Source: Chloroflexota bacterium (GTDB taxonomy: Bacteria > Chloroflexota > DTOL01 > JACQYG01). From it: a stretch of DNA of 6,179 bases. The stretch spans positions 1 through 6,179 of the forward strand of contig JACQYG010000272.1 of assembly GCA_016208345.1 (NCBI GenBank). Reading direction: 5' to 3'. Shown one piece after another: positions 4,874-6,179 of this stretch (position 1 is its first letter; each line of letters starts with the position of its first letter). The position numbers were made by a program, and so were the translations under genes. The notes under the pieces were generated by a model. That model was not told where the DNA came from, ran no database searches, and saw nothing but the letters and a program-made list of their open reading frames with translations.

Positions 4874-6179
4874 ATGAGACGATCTCTCGTATTCCTTCTC
4901 GTGGCCGTGGTTTCCCTCTCGGCCCTGGCCCTTTGGCTGGATAATAGCACGGTAGCCGTTCGTGGCGTGGTCAGCGATGGGGAGACGGGGGCTGTCCTGG
5001 CCGGAGTCCTGGCCTCCTCTGGGGGCCAGGACGTCCGGAGCGATGCCTCCGGCAACTTCCTCCTCCCGGCGGTGAAAAGGAGCGGGGTCCTGCGCTTTGA
5101 AGCTGACGGCTATCTCCCGGTGGAGCTAACCGTGGAGGCGAATCCGATTTCCAGTAGCATTGACCAGGCCGTGACGCTCCGCCCCAACCTGGTCTCCGGC
5201 GCCGTGACTGACGTTGAAACCGGCAGCCCATTGGCCGGAGCGAAGGTTGAGGCAGAAGGGCTCTCCGGCGTCGCCGACGATTCGGGCCATTTTCAACTCA
5301 AGAGGGTCAAGAGGGGCGCCCAGCTCGTTTTCGTCGCGCCCGGCTACAGAACTGCCCAGGTGCCGTGGCAAGGGGAAAACCCGGTGAACGTGAGCCTGAG
5401 ACCCAACGTGGTCTCGGGCACGGTGCGGGACCTGTACACGAATAGGCCTCTGGCCGGGGTCACCGTGACCGCGGGTGCTAAGGTTGTGCAGACCGACGAA
5501 GGTGGCAAGTACATCCTCTCGCGGCTGGAGGTGGGAGAGGTCCTGGCCTTCCAGTTGGCGGAATACGCCAGGTCTGAGCTGACCTATCGGGGAGAGCCGG
5601 TCCTGGACGTCTCGTTGCGCTCCAACGTTTTGCACGGCCAGGTGCAGGATGCCACCGATGGAAGACCACTTCCCGGCGTCACGGTGAGCGTCGGGCCGGC
5701 CTACACCGCCACCATGGCCGATGGCTCCTTCACGCTCAAGGAAGTCCCGGCCGGGCCACCCCTGATCGTCAAGGCTCCCGGGTACGCCGTGCAACGCCTG
5801 GACCTAAATGCGGTCACGACCCTGAACGTGAAGCTGAAGCCGTTCGTGGTCAAAGGCCTCTATCTCCCCTTCTGGCTTCTGTCCAACCCGGACTATGTCA
5901 AAAGCCTCGTGGCCTCATTGGAGCGCACTGAGCTGAATGCCGTCGTGGTGGACGTGAAGGGCGACGAGGGGAACATCGCCTACGCCAGCTCGCAGCTGCG
6001 GGCCCAGAAGATCAGCGCCCAGGCCAGGGGGCTCATGGGCCTGGAGGAGTTTCTGCGCTTGACCAAACCCCGGGGCATTTACACCGTGGCTCGCATCGTG
6101 GCCTTCAAGGACAATCTCCTGGCCAAGGCCCGGCCAGACCTGGCGGTGAAGGACAAGCGCAACAACGATTACTGGGTAG
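4874..6179 (+). CDS. Secreted or membrane-anchored protein with four carboxypeptidase-regulatory-like repeats and a DUF4015 putative glycoside hydrolase domain (3' partial)
   Basis: The open frame runs 435 codons to the window edge with no stop, so the C-terminus is missing. The ATG at 4874 has AAAGG five nt upstream and lies 37 nt after a consensus promoter. Residues 4-22 form a hydrophobic signal peptide or anchor after an RR start (MRRSLVFLLVAVVSLSALAL), so the rest is probably outside the cytoplasm. Four beta-sandwich repeats of about 73 residues follow, beginning near residues 30, 108, 181 and 254. Each has a G-x-V-x-D opening, an (L)AGV/PGV segment, a D-x-x-G-x-F/Y turn, and a closing L-R-x-N/F, as in carboxypeptidase-regulatory-like domains. 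From residue 326 (VKGLYLPFW) the sequence matches my memory of the DUF4015 putative glycoside hydrolase family: RTELNAVVVDVKGDEGNIAY (351-370), GIYTVARIVAFKDNLLAKARPDLAVKD (401-427). In that family a TIM-barrel fold acting on polysaccharide is presumed; the substrate is unknown. It is divergent from the nucleotide operon and probably unrelated to it. Confidence 0.87.
   Translation, partial: MRRSLVFLLVAVVSLSALALWLDNSTVAVRGVVSDGETGAVLAGVLASSGGQDVRSDASGNFLLPAVKRSGVLRFEADGYLPVELTVEANPISSSIDQAVTLRPNLVSGAVTDVETGSPLAGAKVEAEGLSGVADDSGHFQLKRVKRGAQLVFVAPGYRTAQVPWQGENPVNVSLRPNVVSGTVRDLYTNRPLAGVTVTAGAKVVQTDEGGKYILSRLEVGEVLAFQLAEYARSELTYRGEPVLDVSLRSNVLHGQVQDATDGRPLPGVTVSVGPAYTATMADGSFTLKEVPAGPPLIVKAPGYAVQRLDLNAVTTLNVKLKPFVVKGLYLPFWLLSNPDYVKSLVASLERTELNAVVVDVKGDEGNIAYASSQLRAQKISAQARGLMGLEEFLRLTKPRGIYTVARIVAFKDNLLAKARPDLAVKDKRNNDYWV

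Overview
This is a GC-rich bacterial chromosomal window. No single marker fixes the taxon. The thymidylate synthase fused to an MtrA-like domain and a DUF4346-like tail, the DUF4015 protein with carboxypeptidase-regulatory-like repeats, and the general codon use make me lean towards Chloroflexota (Anaerolineae/Dehalococcoidia-like) or another deep-branching, possibly uncultured, lineage. That placement is inference.

Layout. At the left edge a tRNA with a UCU anticodon (10-86, + strand) is followed by a strong two-part hairpin with a short T run (101-147). It converges on a four-gene minus-strand cluster that reads right to left from about 4592 to 232. The order of transcription is: (1) a protein of unknown function with a protease-like HQIGH...E..AD motif, split into two frames by a 31-bp tandem duplication (3107-4592); (2) dCTP deaminase, dcd (2410-3117), whose start overlaps the end of gene 1; (3) thymidine kinase, tdk (1705-2295); (4) a 487-aa three-part thymidylate synthase (232-1695), 9 nt after tdk. 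After a 281-nt divergent intergenic region, a plus-strand gene begins at 4874 and runs off the right edge. It encodes a membrane-anchored or secreted protein with four beta-sandwich-like repeats and the start of a DUF4015 putative glycoside hydrolase domain.

How the genes fit together. dcd, tdk and the thymidylate synthase form a compact dTMP-supply operon. Dcd deaminates dCTP to dUTP (or dUMP if bifunctional), thymidylate synthase methylates dUMP to dTMP, and Tdk salvages thymidine (and deoxyuridine). No separate dUTPase gene is in the window. The HQIGH gene sits at the head of this operon, but its link to nucleotide metabolism is unknown.

Most unusual points: the MtrA-like/thymidylate synthase/DUF4346-like fusion; the tRNA, which looks like a chimera of tRNA-Arg(UCU) and tRNA-Lys halves with an acceptor stem that no longer pairs; the 31-bp duplication that disrupts the first operon gene; the Glu-to-Gln change in its HExxH-like motif; an Asp in place of the expected catalytic Glu in Tdk; and a perfect consensus sigma-70-type promoter (TTGACA, 17 nt, TATAAT) overlapped and followed by GACA/TGTC inverted repeats in front of the plus-strand gene.
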